Notes under the pieces: model-generated
What the model saw: only the letters and a program-made list of their open reading frames with translations
Databases searched by the model: none
What the model was told of the DNA's origin: nothing
In this document: in pieces, positions 8,979-17,653 of the stretch
Layout of the letters: each line of letters opens with the position of its first letter
Position numbering within the stretch: the first letter of the stretch is position 1
Assembly: GCF_015523155.1 (NCBI RefSeq)
Contig: NZ_WAKW01000016.1
Location: forward strand, 1 to 33,200
Source: Methanothermococcus sp.
GTDB lineage: Archaea > AGJL01 > Methanococci > Methanococcales > Methanococcaceae
Direction: 5' to 3'
Length of the DNA stretch: 33,200 nt
Program-made: the position numbers and the translations under genes

Positions 8979-9137
8979 AAATATTAAAAATAATAAATAA
9001 AATTAATTAAATTAAAAATTAAATTATTTTTTAAATGGTTAATTAGACGATTTACAAAACTCTTAGAGTTTTATATTCTACGCTCATGTGTGAGCTCTGA
9101 TACGATAACGAATAAAAATAAAAAAAGGAGTGAAATC

Positions 9138-10670
9138 ATGATACCTTCAACAGTTCCACCAAAATACAGAGTTGAAGTTAATCCCGATAGATGTATGTTG
9201 TGTGAGAGATGTGTAAAAGAATGTTCATGGGGAGTTTATAGAAGAGAGGGGAATAAAATTATAACATACTCAAATAGATGCGGTGCATGTCAAAGATGTG
9301 TTTCAATGTGTCCAAGGGATGCAATAACAATTCATGAAAACCCGATATGTTGGAGAGAGCATCCATTATGGACAAAAGAAGCAAGGGAAGATATAATAAA
9401 CCAATCCAGAACAGGTTGTATATTGTTAAGTGGTATGGGAAATGCAAAAGAATATCCTATTTACTACGATAAAATCGTTTTAGACGCTTGTCAGGTTACA
9501 AATCCATCCATAGACCCATTGAGAGAACCTATGGAGTTAAGAACATATATAGGCAAAAAACCTAAAAAATTAGAATTCGATTTTGTTGAAGAAGAAATTG
9601 ATGGCAAGAGAATTAAAAAGGCAAAATTAAAAACCAAAATTGCTCCAAACTTAAAGTTGGAAACACCAATAATGATAGCCCATATGTCTTATGGAGCTCT
9701 ATCATTAAATGCCCATAAAGCCATGGCTAAGGCTGTTAAAGAATGTGGAACATTTATGGGAACAGGAGAAGGAGGACTGCATAAAGCTCTTTATCCTTAT
9801 GCAGACCATATTATTACACAGATAGCAAGTGGTAGATTTGGAGTTAATGAAGATTATCTTTCAAAAGGGGCAGCTATTGAGATAAAAATTGGCCAGGGAG
9901 CAAAACCTGGAATTGGAGGACACCTTCCAGGAGAAAAAGTATCCGCTGAGGTTTCAATGACAAGGATGATTCCAGAGGGTAGTGATGCTATTTCCCCAGC
10001 TCCGCACCACGATATTTACTCTATTGAAGATTTAGCACAGCTTGTAAGAAGTTTAAAAGAAGCTACAAGATGGAAAGTTCCAATATTTGTTAAGATTGCT
10101 GCTGTTCATAATGTTGCAGCTATTGCAAATGGTATAGCAACATCCGATGCTGATGCAGTTGTAATCGATGGATTTAAAGGAGGAACCGGAGCTGCTCCTA
10201 AGGTATTTAGGGACAATGTTGGAATACCTATTGAAATGGCTATTGCAGCAGTTGATAAAAGATTGAGGGATGAAGGCGTAAGAAACGAAATAAGTATTAT
10301 AGCAAGTGGAGGAATTAGAAACTCCGCCGATGTATTTAAATCAATAGCACTTGGTGCAGATGCCGTCTATATTGGAACAGCAGCAATGATAGCAATGGGA
10401 TGTAGGGTATGTGGAAGATGCTACACAGGACAGTGTGCTTGGGGTATAGCAACCCAAAAACCTGAACTCGTGAATAGATTGGATGTTGAAGAAGCTTCTA
10501 AAAGGGTTGCAAACCTTATAAAAGCATGGACTCTTGAAATTAAGGAATTGCTTGGTGCAGCAGGAATTAACTCTATTGAAAGTTTGAGGGGAAACAGAGA
10601 TAGATTAAGAGGTGTAGGATTAAACGAAGTGGAGTTAAAAGCACTGGGAATTAAGCATGCAGGATTGTAA
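9138..10670 (+). CDS. gltB: Glutamate synthase, FMN/Fe-S synthase subunit (archaeal type)
   Basis: The 510-residue protein makes glutamate from 2-oxoglutarate and ammonia on FMN. It starts with a two-cluster ferredoxin domain (Cys 19, 22, 25, 29 and 48, 51, 54, 58), continues into the FMN-binding barrel, and has a 3Fe-4S-type cluster motif CRVCGRCYTGQCAWG at about 422-436. GQGAKPGIGGHLPGEKV and GFKGGTGAAPKVFRDNVGIP are hallmark glutamate synthase segments. The frame is open from a GTG at 9090, but I place the start at ATG 9138, because AAAGGAGTGAAATC directly precedes it and the 16 extra residues are low-complexity and lysine/asparagine-rich. The bacterial-type NADPH subunit is absent; electrons more likely come through the ferredoxin domain from the FrhB-like partner encoded downstream. 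Confidence 0.93.
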   Translation: MIPSTVPPKYRVEVNPDRCMLCERCVKECSWGVYRREGNKIITYSNRCGACQRCVSMCPRDAITIHENPICWREHPLWTKEAREDIINQSRTGCILLSGMGNAKEYPIYYDKIVLDACQVTNPSIDPLREPMELRTYIGKKPKKLEFDFVEEEIDGKRIKKAKLKTKIAPNLKLETPIMIAHMSYGALSLNAHKAMAKAVKECGTFMGTGEGGLHKALYPYADHIITQIASGRFGVNEDYLSKGAAIEIKIGQGAKPGIGGHLPGEKVSAEVSMTRMIPEGSDAISPAPHHDIYSIEDLAQLVRSLKEATRWKVPIFVKIAAVHNVAAIANGIATSDADAVVIDGFKGGTGAAPKVFRDNVGIPIEMAIAAVDKRLRDEGVRNEISIIASGGIRNSADVFKSIALGADAVYIGTAAMIAMGCRVCGRCYTGQCAWGIATQKPELVNRLDVEEASKRVANLIKAWTLEIKELLGAAGINSIESLRGNRDRLRGVGLNEVELKALGIKHAGL

Positions 10671-10712
10671 GACCATTTATCATTATTAGTTTAGAGTTAT
10701 AAAGGTGAAAAA

Positions 10713-11507
10713 ATGGAAAAGGTCAAAGAAAATATGGAAGTGATATTGGATGCAAAAGACCTTGAATATAGGGAATTAAACGAAAAAATCCACAAAATAC
10801 TAAATGAAAACCCGAATGTAAAAAAAATCATTTTAAAAAATGTCTTAGGTCAAAGATTTATAGGAAATGGAATTCAGAAAAAAGGTTTAATTATTGAAAT
10901 ATATGGGGTTCCTGGTGGAGACCTTGGAATGTTCATGAATGGTCCTACAATTATAGTTCATGGCAATACAGACCATGCACCTGGAAACACCATGGATGAT
11001 GGTAAAATTATTATTCATGGAAGCGGAGGAGATGTAACAGGACATTCAATGAGAGGAGGAAAAATATTTGTAAGAGGTAATGTGGGGTATAGAAGCGGTA
11101 TTCACATGAAAGAATATAAGGATAAATTCCCTGTATTGGTTGTTGGAAGAACTGCTAAGGACTTTTTAGGAGAGTATATGGCAGGAGGAATCATAGTTGT
11201 ATTAAATATTGACAATAAAGGAAATGATTTAGGTAAAATTAAAGGAAAAATGATTGGAACAGGTATTCATGGCGGAAGCATATATATTAGAGGAAAAATC
11301 GATGAATCACAGCTTGGAGTGGCTGCAGATATTAAGGAATTTACAGAAGAGGACAGGAAAAGAATTACTCCATATATTGAGGAATTCTGCAAAGAATTTG
11401 GTTTAAGTGATGAATTAAAAAATAAATTGATAAATTCAGAATATACTAAAATAGCTCCAATATCAAAAAGACCGTTTGGAAAATTATACACTCCTGATTT
11501 GAGATAA
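10713..11507 (+). CDS. Glutamate synthase, GXGXG beta-helix subunit
   Basis: The 264-residue protein equals the C-terminal domain of bacterial GltB, a right-handed beta-helix built of G-rich turns that is also found in formylmethanofuran dehydrogenase subunit C (FwdC/FmdC). Repeats such as TIIVHGNTDHAPGNTM, KIIIHGSGGDVTGHSM and KIFVRGNVGYRSGIHM run from about residues 75 to 135, and a later one, IHGGSIYIRGKI, is near 187. In complete GltB this domain holds the other domains together. Context separates it from FwdC: it starts 42 bases after the FMN subunit, after a GGTGAAAAA site, and no other fwd genes are near. It ends with KRPFGKLYTPD. Confidence 0.9.
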   Translation: MEKVKENMEVILDAKDLEYRELNEKIHKILNENPNVKKIILKNVLGQRFIGNGIQKKGLIIEIYGVPGGDLGMFMNGPTIIVHGNTDHAPGNTMDDGKIIIHGSGGDVTGHSMRGGKIFVRGNVGYRSGIHMKEYKDKFPVLVVGRTAKDFLGEYMAGGIIVVLNIDNKGNDLGKIKGKMIGTGIHGGSIYIRGKIDESQLGVAADIKEFTEEDRKRITPYIEEFCKEFGLSDELKNKLINSEYTKIAPISKRPFGKLYTPDLR

Positions 11508-11620
11508 AAAAGAGAGACATGGAGAAAATAGAAAAAAATAAAAAAATAAATAGGCGAAAGAAAAAGAATAATGATAAGAATGTAAGAAATATGAAATAAG
11601 AAATAAAAAACGGTGGAATC

Positions 11621-12694
11621 ATGAAATCATACTTAAATTTAAAAGAGGAAGTATGGGATAAGAATATATGTTCTGGATGCGGTGCCTGTGTTGCAGTTTG
11701 TCCTGTGGATAATATATACTTTAAAGAGGATAGCCCTGTAAAATTTGTATGTGATGAATGTGCCTGTATTATAGCACCTGTGGAAGAAATAGAACATCCT
11801 GTTTCTGCTGAATTCTGCAAAGTCACCCTTTACGATGTTCCGTGCGGTGCCTGTTATGATGCCTGCCCGAGAACAGAGAAAACTATTGTTCCTCCAATTG
11901 AAAAGGGAATTGGTAGAACGTTGAAAATATTAAAGGCAAAGTCAAAAATTGAAATAAAAAATTCCCAAAGTGGCGGTGTAGTAACTGCAATTTTAGCAAA
12001 TGCCTTTGATGAAGATCTTATTGATGGAGCTATTGTAATGATGGAAGATAAATGGACAATGGAACCAAAATCTTATTTGGCCACATCAAAAGAGGAAGTT
12101 CTTAAATCATCAGGAAGCAGATATAACTGGAATGTTCCAATACTCAAAGTACTAAAAGAGGCAGTAATGGTTAAAAAATTAAAGAGAATAGCAGTTGTTG
12201 GAACTCCATGTGTAATGAATGCAGTTTATCAAATAATGGCATCAGATAATGACCTTTTAAAGCCATTCAAAGATGCTATAAGGTTAAAAATAGGTCTTTT
12301 CTGTTTTGAAACCTACGATTATGATAAGATGATGACAATATTGGAAGAAAACAATATAAATCCATGGGAAGTTCAAAAGATGGATATAGAAAAAGGTAAG
12401 TTGGTAATTAAACTTATGAATGGAGATTCTGTTGAGTTTAAATTAAAAGATGTGGAGCATGCTATAAGAGATGGATGCAAAGTATGTGGGGATTTCACAG
12501 GTATTACATCCGATATATCGGTGGGAAATGTGGGAACTCCTGAGGGATACTCAACAGTTTTGGTAAGAAATAAATGGGGAAAAGGATTCATCGACAGAGC
12601 TCATGATAATGGATATATTGAATTTGAGGAAGATGTAAATATGGATGCTGTTAAAAAACTTGTGGAATTGAAGAAAAAAAGAAAAAATAAGTAA
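11621..12694 (+). CDS. FrhB-like iron-sulfur flavoprotein, putative F420 subunit of glutamate synthase
   Basis: The 357-residue protein has an N-terminal cluster-binding region (C17, C20, C23, C27 in ICSGCGACVAVCP, then CDEC near 47 and CGACYDACP near 74) followed by the F420 hydrogenase/dehydrogenase beta-subunit fold. Typical FrhB segments are SQSGGVVTAILANAF (about 111-125), VVGTPCVMNAVYQ (about 192-204), GLFCFETYDYDK and CKVCGDFTGITSDISVGNVG (about 287-306). FrhB proteins oxidise or reduce coenzyme F420 through FAD. Located directly after the three GltB-domain genes, it probably supplies reducing equivalents from F420H2, which would make this an F420-dependent glutamate synthase. That electron donor is inferred from family and context. 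The ATG follows CGGTGGAATC. It carries one of the only three GATC sites outside RNA genes in this window (12014). Confidence 0.85.
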   Translation: MKSYLNLKEEVWDKNICSGCGACVAVCPVDNIYFKEDSPVKFVCDECACIIAPVEEIEHPVSAEFCKVTLYDVPCGACYDACPRTEKTIVPPIEKGIGRTLKILKAKSKIEIKNSQSGGVVTAILANAFDEDLIDGAIVMMEDKWTMEPKSYLATSKEEVLKSSGSRYNWNVPILKVLKEAVMVKKLKRIAVVGTPCVMNAVYQIMASDNDLLKPFKDAIRLKIGLFCFETYDYDKMMTILEENNINPWEVQKMDIEKGKLVIKLMNGDSVEFKLKDVEHAIRDGCKVCGDFTGITSDISVGNVGTPEGYSTVLVRNKWGKGFIDRAHDNGYIEFEEDVNMDAVKKLVELKKKRKNK

Positions 12695-12761
12695 ATTGCA
12701 ATTATAACACATACGCATAATAAAAACCATTATTATATTATTTTTTTAATAAAAACTGCAA

Positions 12762-13349
12762 ATGATGTTTATGAGATTTTTAAAAGAAGTGTCGGTTCCA
12801 AACCTGTGTGATGCTGGTGCAAAGGTGTTAAAGGACATTAAACCTATAAATAAGAATCAAAAAATTATTTTTGGAGAGGCTATTACCGTAAAAACTACTT
12901 CAAATGACTGGGGAACTACTGTGAAGGCAATAAGCTATGGGAGAAATAAAATAATAGTGATTGATGCAGAAGGGGAAAAAACTGCAATATGGGGCGGATT
13001 GGCAACTTTAAATGCAAAGTTAAAAGGAGTAATAGCTGTTGTAATTGATGGAAGTGTAAGGGATGTTGAAGAGATAAATAATTTAAAATTTCCAGTATTT
13101 TCAAAATATAATGTCCCAAATGCTGGAAAACCGCTGGATATGGGAGAAATTAATGTCCCCATCGTATGTGGGGGAGAGCTTATAAATCCAGGGGATATTA
13201 TTGTTGGAGATTGCAACGGTGTTGCAGTAATTGAAAGAAGTAAAATAAATGAAGTAATCGAAAATGTTAAAAAAATAAAAGAGAAAGAGGACTTAATAAA
13301 AAATAGGATAATGAGAGGTATGGATTTGAGAGATATTTTGAAGTTATAA
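12762..13349 (+). CDS. RraA-like family protein (possible class II aldolase/decarboxylase)
   Basis: The 195-residue protein belongs to the RraA/HMG-aldolase-like family (COG0684). The segment VVIDGSVRDVEEI (about residues 91-103) holds the Arg-Asp pair that binds substrate and metal in 4-hydroxy-4-methyl-2-oxoglutarate aldolases. VPNLCDAGAKVL near the start and PGDIIVGDCNGVAVI near 145-160 are also family segments. Members include aldolases, oxaloacetate decarboxylases and, in bacteria, the RNase E inhibitor RraA; which applies here cannot be told, and RNase E is not expected in this archaeon. The start is uncertain: ATGs lie at 12762, 12765 and 12771 and none has a clear ribosome binding site. 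It follows the glutamate synthase set by 67 bases and converges with moeA, with stop codons only a few bases apart. Confidence 0.75.
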   Translation: MMFMRFLKEVSVPNLCDAGAKVLKDIKPINKNQKIIFGEAITVKTTSNDWGTTVKAISYGRNKIIVIDAEGEKTAIWGGLATLNAKLKGVIAVVIDGSVRDVEEINNLKFPVFSKYNVPNAGKPLDMGEINVPIVCGGELINPGDIIVGDCNGVAVIERSKINEVIENVKKIKEKEDLIKNRIMRGMDLRDILKL

Positions 13350-13351
13350 AT

Positions 13352-15244
13352 TTAGCACTTAAATATAATCTCTCCACAATTTTCAGGTTTTTTAAACGGT
13401 AGTTCAACTTTTTTAAGAGTTTCGATAAATCTTTTAACTTCTTCGTCTTCCAGCTTTTCTGATTTAATAAGGAAATCGTAATTCTCATCCCCTAGGGGTA
13501 TAAATTTTAGCCTATATTTCTTAGCAATTGTTTCAATGCCTAAACCTATATCTACTTTTCCCATGGCAACAGCTGCACCAACAGCAGAGTGAGTTTTTGC
13601 CTCAATTTCATAGCCATTTATATCGTTTTTATTAATATTATTTTCCTTTAAAAATTTATCAAATAAAATTCTTGTCCCCGCTCCTTTATTTCTGTTTATG
13701 AATTTGTATTTTTTAATATTTTTCACAATATCATTTATACTATTTATGCCGAGTTCCTTTTTAAACATAAAACCCTGCCTTCTAATATATCCCCTACAAA
13801 GAACAGCGTTTTTAACTTTATATTTTTGAATAAAAGGAATATTGTATTCTCCATCATCTGCAAGTAAGTGGATGCCTGCAATATCTGCTTCCCCTCTTTT
13901 AATGGCCATCAATCCACCAAGGGAGCCGACATTTATCGTCTTTGCAAAAATATTTCCTTTTCTAAGTATCTCATCTATACCCACACAATGACTACCTATT
14001 ATATTTAATCCAAATAATATATTTCCAAATAAATGAACCTCTACATTTTCATCTTCTAATATTTCTTTACTTTCGTCTATAACAACATATCCATCCGCAT
14101 AAGTTAAGGATGTAATAGCACCGCTCCCCTTTGTAATGGGATAAACAACATATCCCTCATTTCCTTTAATAATTGACACAGGTAGGTATTCTGTCCTTCC
14201 CTTTGCGGACATATATCTAATTGGGAAATGACCTGTTATGGTCTTTCCCTTTTCATTAAAGAGAACATCAAAAATTGTTAGGCATGATGTTGGATATCCC
14301 GGAAGACCTACAATTAGTTTTTCTTTATTTCCAGAAGTTGATTTATGTTTTATAGTTCCTATGATTGTCGGTTTCCCCGGCTTTATCTTTATCCCATGAA
14401 TAAGAACACTTCCTCCAAGTTCTTCTATTACATTTGCAGTTAAATCTCCAACCCCTGCTGATGTTCCACCGCTTAATATTACAATATCATTGTCGTCATC
14501 AATTGCATTTTTTATGGATTCCATTAAATCTTTTTTATTATCCTTAACAATTCCATAGAATTTAAAATTCCATCCCTTTTCCAATATCGAAGATGCAAGG
14601 GTGTATGTATTCACATCATAAATTTTGTAAGGTTTTGGAGATTCATTAGGGTTTATTAGTTCGTTTCCCGTTGATATCAACCCAATGTTAAGTTTCTTTT
14701 TAACTTTTATTTTATTTCTTCCTATTGCAGATAATGCCCCTATATCCCTTGGTGAAAGAATGGTATTTTTTCTCAATATGAGCTCCCCTACCATTATATC
14801 GCTACCGCAGTATTGGATATTTTCATGAGGTGAAACAGGCTTGTATATTTTTACAGTATCATTTTCTTTTTCAGTGTATTCTACCATAACAACAGCATTT
14901 GCCCCCTTTGGAATGGGAGCTCCGGTGGCTATTTCTATGCACTCTCCATTTTTAATTTCAACATCTGAAAATTCTCCAGCCTTTATACTATCTACAATTT
15001 TTAAGGTTATAGGTCTATCTTCCTCTGCATTATAGGTGTCCTCAGATTTCACAGCATATCCATCCATTTTAGACCTATCAAATGGTGGAACATCAACATT
15101 GGAAATTATGTCCTCTGCTAAAATCCTATTTATTGAGTTGAATAGATTAACTTCTTCATTTTCATATGATTCAATAACTTCTTTAACTATATTTTTTGCA
15201 TATTCAATGTCGCAGAGCTCTAAGTATCTCAATATATCACCCAT
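13352..15244 (-). CDS. moeA: MoeA molybdopterin molybdenumtransferase fused to a periplasmic-binding-protein-like domain
   Basis: At 630 residues this is much longer than plain MoeA (about 400). Residues 1-400 are Moe[21 protein letters not shown] (about 52-71), [18 protein letters not shown] (about 110-127), the MPT-binding [12 protein letters not shown] near 255, and [11 protein letters not shown]. MoeA inserts molybdate or tungstate into adenylylated molybdopterin. The remaining 220 residues resemble a type 2 substrate-binding fold as in ModE/LysR partner domains ([19 protein letters not shown] near 445, [14 protein letters not shown] near 523, [20 protein letters not shown] near 557). It has no signal peptide, so the domain is probably a cytoplasmic ligand sensor or metal-binding module. 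This fusion occurs in other methanogens. Many of them need a tungsten or molybdenum pterin for formylmethanofuran and formate dehydrogenases. The ATG has no strong ribosome binding site. Confidence 0.93.
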   Translation of the reverse strand: MGDILRYLELCDIEYAKNIVKEVIESYENEEVNLFNSINRILAEDIISNVDVPPFDRSKMDGYAVKSEDTYNAEEDRPITLKIVDSIKAGEFSDVEIKNGECIEIATGAPIPKGANAVVMVEYTEKENDTVKIYKPVSPHENIQYCGSDIMVGELILRKNTILSPRDIGALSAIGRNKIKVKKKLNIGLISTGNELINPNESPKPYKIYDVNTYTLASSILEKGWNFKFYGIVKDNKKDLMESIKNAIDDDNDIVILSGGTSAGVGDLTANVIEELGGSVLIHGIKIKPGKPTIIGTIKHKSTSGNKEKLIVGLPGYPTSCLTIFDVLFNEKGKTITGHFPIRYMSAKGRTEYLPVSIIKGNEGYVVYPITKGSGAITSLTYADGYVVIDESKEILEDENVEVHLFGNILFGLNIIGSHCVGIDEILRKGNIFAKTINVGSLGGLMAIKRGEADIAGIHLLADDGEYNIPFIQKYKVKNAVLCRGYIRRQGFMFKKELGINSINDIVKNIKKYKFINRNKGAGTRILFDKFLKENNINKNDINGYEIEAKTHSAVGAAVAMGKVDIGLGIETIAKKYRLKFIPLGDENYDFLIKSEKLEDEEVKRFIETLKKVELPFKKPENCGEIIFKC

Positions 15245-15317
15245 ATAAAATAATATAATAAATTAAAATTAATTAAAATAAAATAAATAAAATAATTATT
15301 TTAAATTAAATTATATA

Positions 15318-15348
15318 TTAATATCATATATAACTAATGTGATATTAA
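15318..15348. promoter_or_regulatory. Perfect 9-base inverted repeat upstream of the ADP-ribosylglycohydrolase gene
   Basis: TTAATATCA (15318-15326) and TGATATTAA (15340-15348) are exact reverse complements separated by 13 bases that include a TATA-like CATATATAAC. The right arm ends just before the ribosome binding site AAGGTG at 15347-15352. It could be an operator over the promoter or an mRNA hairpin near the start codon. The surrounding sequence is very AT-rich, which raises the chance of coincidence. Confidence 0.4.
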
Positions 15349-15357
15349 GGTGTTTTT

Positions 15358-16341
15358 ATGGGTAATTATGAGCATGAGGACCATATATATAAAATTAAAA
15401 TTCAAGGTTGTATATTTGGAACTGCAATAGGTGATGCACTAGGTATGCCATCTGAGGGGCTAACGAAAAATGAAATAATATCGAACTACGGAATAATCGA
15501 TGATTATTTGCCCCCTAAAAACCATTTTAAAGATATATTAAATGCTGGAGATTATACCGATGATACGGAACAAACCATATGTTTAATAAAGTCAATAACA
15601 AAAGAGGGCTTTGATAAAAATCTATTTATAAAGGAGCTCATAAAATGGTACAGGAACAATCCTGTTGGAATTGGACCAACAAGTAAAAAAGCCATTGAGA
15701 GTTTAATAAATGGAAATTATAATGGCTTAAATTCAAAAACCTGTGGTGCGGCGATGAGGGTATCTCCCTTAGGGATTTTTTATTATGACAACCCCTATAA
15801 ATTAAAGAATGCTATAATCGAGGCATCCAAAATAACCCATAACAATAGCGAGGCAATAGCCGGAGCTCTTGCAATAGGTTTTCTGGTTTCATGGGGTTTA
15901 AATAATAATTTAACTATGAATAATTCATTATCTAAATCCGTTAAAACCTTTCGATGTAATCACTCTAAAAATTTTATATCAAAACTTGCAGAATTTATAG
16001 AGGATATTTCAGAAGAATTTGCAGAAAAGATATTGATTATAAAAAAAATAAAAACCATAGAAGAGGGGTATGAACTATTTGGAACTGGAATGGATGCTAT
16101 TGAATGTGTTCCTTCTGCTATTTTAACATTCTATTTAACAAATGATTTTAAAACTGGAATGATTAAAGCAGTTAATGCAGGTGGGGATACAGATAGTTTG
16201 GGATGTATGTATGGTGCTATTGCTGGCACATATTATGGCTATGGCAACATACCAAAAAAATGGATAAATGGAATCAAAAATAAAGACTATTTGATGAGTT
16301 TGGCAGATTACCTCCATAGTTTGAAATTCCAGAGATTTTAA
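15358..16341 (+). CDS. ADP-ribosylglycohydrolase (DraG) family protein
   Basis: The 327-residue protein is of the ADP-ribosylglycohydrolase family, which removes ADP-ribose from protein side chains or other acceptors using two Mg ions. The metal-binding motifs are present: GDYTDDTEQTICL (about residues 62-74) and NAGGDTDSLGCMYGAIAGTYYG (about 272-293). GCIFGTAIGDALGMPSEG (about 14-31) is the family start motif. The family includes DraG, which reactivates nitrogenase reductase, but no draT or nif gene is in the window, so this target is not supported here. The ATG follows AAGGTGTTTTT. It is divergent from moeA across 113 bases of AT-rich DNA carrying the inverted repeat at 15318-15348. The family is certain; the substrate is unknown. 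Confidence 0.9.
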   Translation: MGNYEHEDHIYKIKIQGCIFGTAIGDALGMPSEGLTKNEIISNYGIIDDYLPPKNHFKDILNAGDYTDDTEQTICLIKSITKEGFDKNLFIKELIKWYRNNPVGIGPTSKKAIESLINGNYNGLNSKTCGAAMRVSPLGIFYYDNPYKLKNAIIEASKITHNNSEAIAGALAIGFLVSWGLNNNLTMNNSLSKSVKTFRCNHSKNFISKLAEFIEDISEEFAEKILIIKKIKTIEEGYELFGTGMDAIECVPSAILTFYLTNDFKTGMIKAVNAGGDTDSLGCMYGAIAGTYYGYGNIPKKWINGIKNKDYLMSLADYLHSLKFQRF

Positions 16342-16434
16342 ATATTTATTATTGCAATAATTATTCATTTTAAATATAAATAAATATTTATAAATAATGC
16401 CAATTAATATATATTTATAAATTATATTGTTAAA

Positions 16435-16459
16435 AATATATGTCTTTAATATATGTCTT
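16435..16459 (+). repeat. Two tandem copies of AATATATGTCTT upstream of the pilin-type cluster
   Basis: The 12-mer AATATATGTCTT occurs at 16435-16446 and again at 16448-16459, with a 13-base period. It ends 47 bases before the ATG at 16507 and could be a regulator site or part of the promoter. The related string CATATGTCTT follows the cluster near 18915. Chance is possible in sequence this AT-rich. Confidence 0.4.
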
Positions 16460-16506
16460 AGTATTGTTTCACGCCATTTAATGCAATGTTTGGAGGGGCA
16501 GATATC

Positions 16507-17649
16507 ATGGTTAATGAGGATTTTGGCAATAAATTAAAAAAATTGAAATCAAAAACTAAAAGAACATCCGGAGATAAAAGTAAATATATAAAATATGCGT
16601 TAATTATTATAATATCAATAGGTATATTTCTCGTATTAAATATAGTATATAAAAACATGGAGATAAATAAAATCCAAGAGATGAAAACCTTTGAGAATAG
16701 CAAAAATATGGCAATAAATAGTATAAATCAAATGTTTTCCAAATATCCAAATGACCCAAATAAAATCATATATATTTCACAAATTAATGAAGCCAGTAAC
16801 AGTAAAGAATTACAAGATATAGTAAACAGAGCAAAAAATTATATACTTTTTAAATCTTATAAAGAAGATGTGATTGCCTCAATAAAAACCACATATGGAA
16901 GATATTACGATAGAAGTTTCTATGCTAAATCATTGGTTGATAGAATAAATTCTGCTAAATCGCGAAATGAAGTTGATGAAATTCTTAAAAATAGCAATAT
17001 TGAAGAAAATGCAAGAGAATATTATTTGAACGATATATTTAATAAACTATCTCTTGCAGATTATTTTAACGTTAAAATAGGAACTACGGAAAAACTCATG
17101 AAAAGAGAGGAGCTCTCAGAGTATGTAAAAAGATTGAGTTTGGCAGAGCTCAAAAATATAATAATAATACCGGTGTCTTTTGATAGGGTTACAATTGTTG
17201 TATCCGCAATACAGTGTGGTAAGATACCCTATGAAGGGGATAAAATACTAATATATGATAAAAGCAATGTTTCTAAAAAACCTATTGAAGGAATAGTTAA
17301 TTCCTCTTATGTCATACTCAAAGATATATCCTACTCAGAAAAAAGAGATGTTTCAAGTAATTTAAATGATAATGGGGATTCCACATCGGCTTCAAGTTCT
17401 TCATCCATATCCTACTCTCTGAACAATCTTCCAGGGGTGTTGTATGCAACAGCCGCTGATAAACTAGATTATAACAAAATTAATGAAAAATTTGGTAGAT
17501 ATGGGGAAAAGTTAAACAAAATACAGTCAGATACGCAGATATTTGATGGAAGTGTTAAATATCTGTTAATACTATCCATCCCATCAGATTCAATATCAAA
17601 AATTATTTCATTGAAAAGTAGCAATGCCTATATTGTAAAGGCAGGGTGA
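16507..17649 (+). CDS. Membrane-anchored extracytoplasmic protein of the pilin-type cluster (unknown function)
   Basis: The 380-residue protein has a lysine-rich cytoplasmic start, one membrane helix at about residues 24-44 (ALIIIISIGIFLVLNIVYK) and a large outer domain. The first part of that domain is helical and charged. A Ser-rich linker (STSASSSSSIS, about 298-308) precedes a last folded segment. It may belong to an archaeal family of unknown function (DUF515-like, from memory). I place the start at ATG 16507 because GGAGGGG (16492-16498) sits nine bases upstream; an in-frame ATG at 16486 would overlap that site. It heads a tight three-gene cluster: the next gene starts four bases after its stop, and the third encodes a prepilin. 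A role in assembling or anchoring a pilus-like surface structure is inferred from context only. Confidence 0.7.
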   Translation: MVNEDFGNKLKKLKSKTKRTSGDKSKYIKYALIIIISIGIFLVLNIVYKNMEINKIQEMKTFENSKNMAINSINQMFSKYPNDPNKIIYISQINEASNSKELQDIVNRAKNYILFKSYKEDVIASIKTTYGRYYDRSFYAKSLVDRINSAKSRNEVDEILKNSNIEENAREYYLNDIFNKLSLADYFNVKIGTTEKLMKREELSEYVKRLSLAELKNIIIIPVSFDRVTIVVSAIQCGKIPYEGDKILIYDKSNVSKKPIEGIVNSSYVILKDISYSEKRDVSSNLNDNGDSTSASSSSSISYSLNNLPGVLYATAADKLDYNKINEKFGRYGEKLNKIQSDTQIFDGSVKYLLILSIPSDSISKIISLKSSNAYIVKAG

Positions 17650-17653
17650 TGTT

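Noticed and set aside
9090-9137. Upstream GTG start extending the FMN glutamate synthase subunit by 16 residues
   Set aside because: The ATG at 9138 has a strong GGAGTG site at normal distance, and the extension is low-complexity and unlike the family N-terminus.
11446-11826. Long minus-strand open frame (126 codons) between glutamate synthase genes
   Set aside because: It overlaps the GXGXG and FrhB-like genes, has no ribosome binding site, and its translation is a low-complexity Phe/Ser/Leu shadow.
17341-17415. Ser-rich stretch as a sign of frameshift in the membrane-anchored protein
   Set aside because: The frame stays open with normal codon use on both sides, and a flexible linker explains it.
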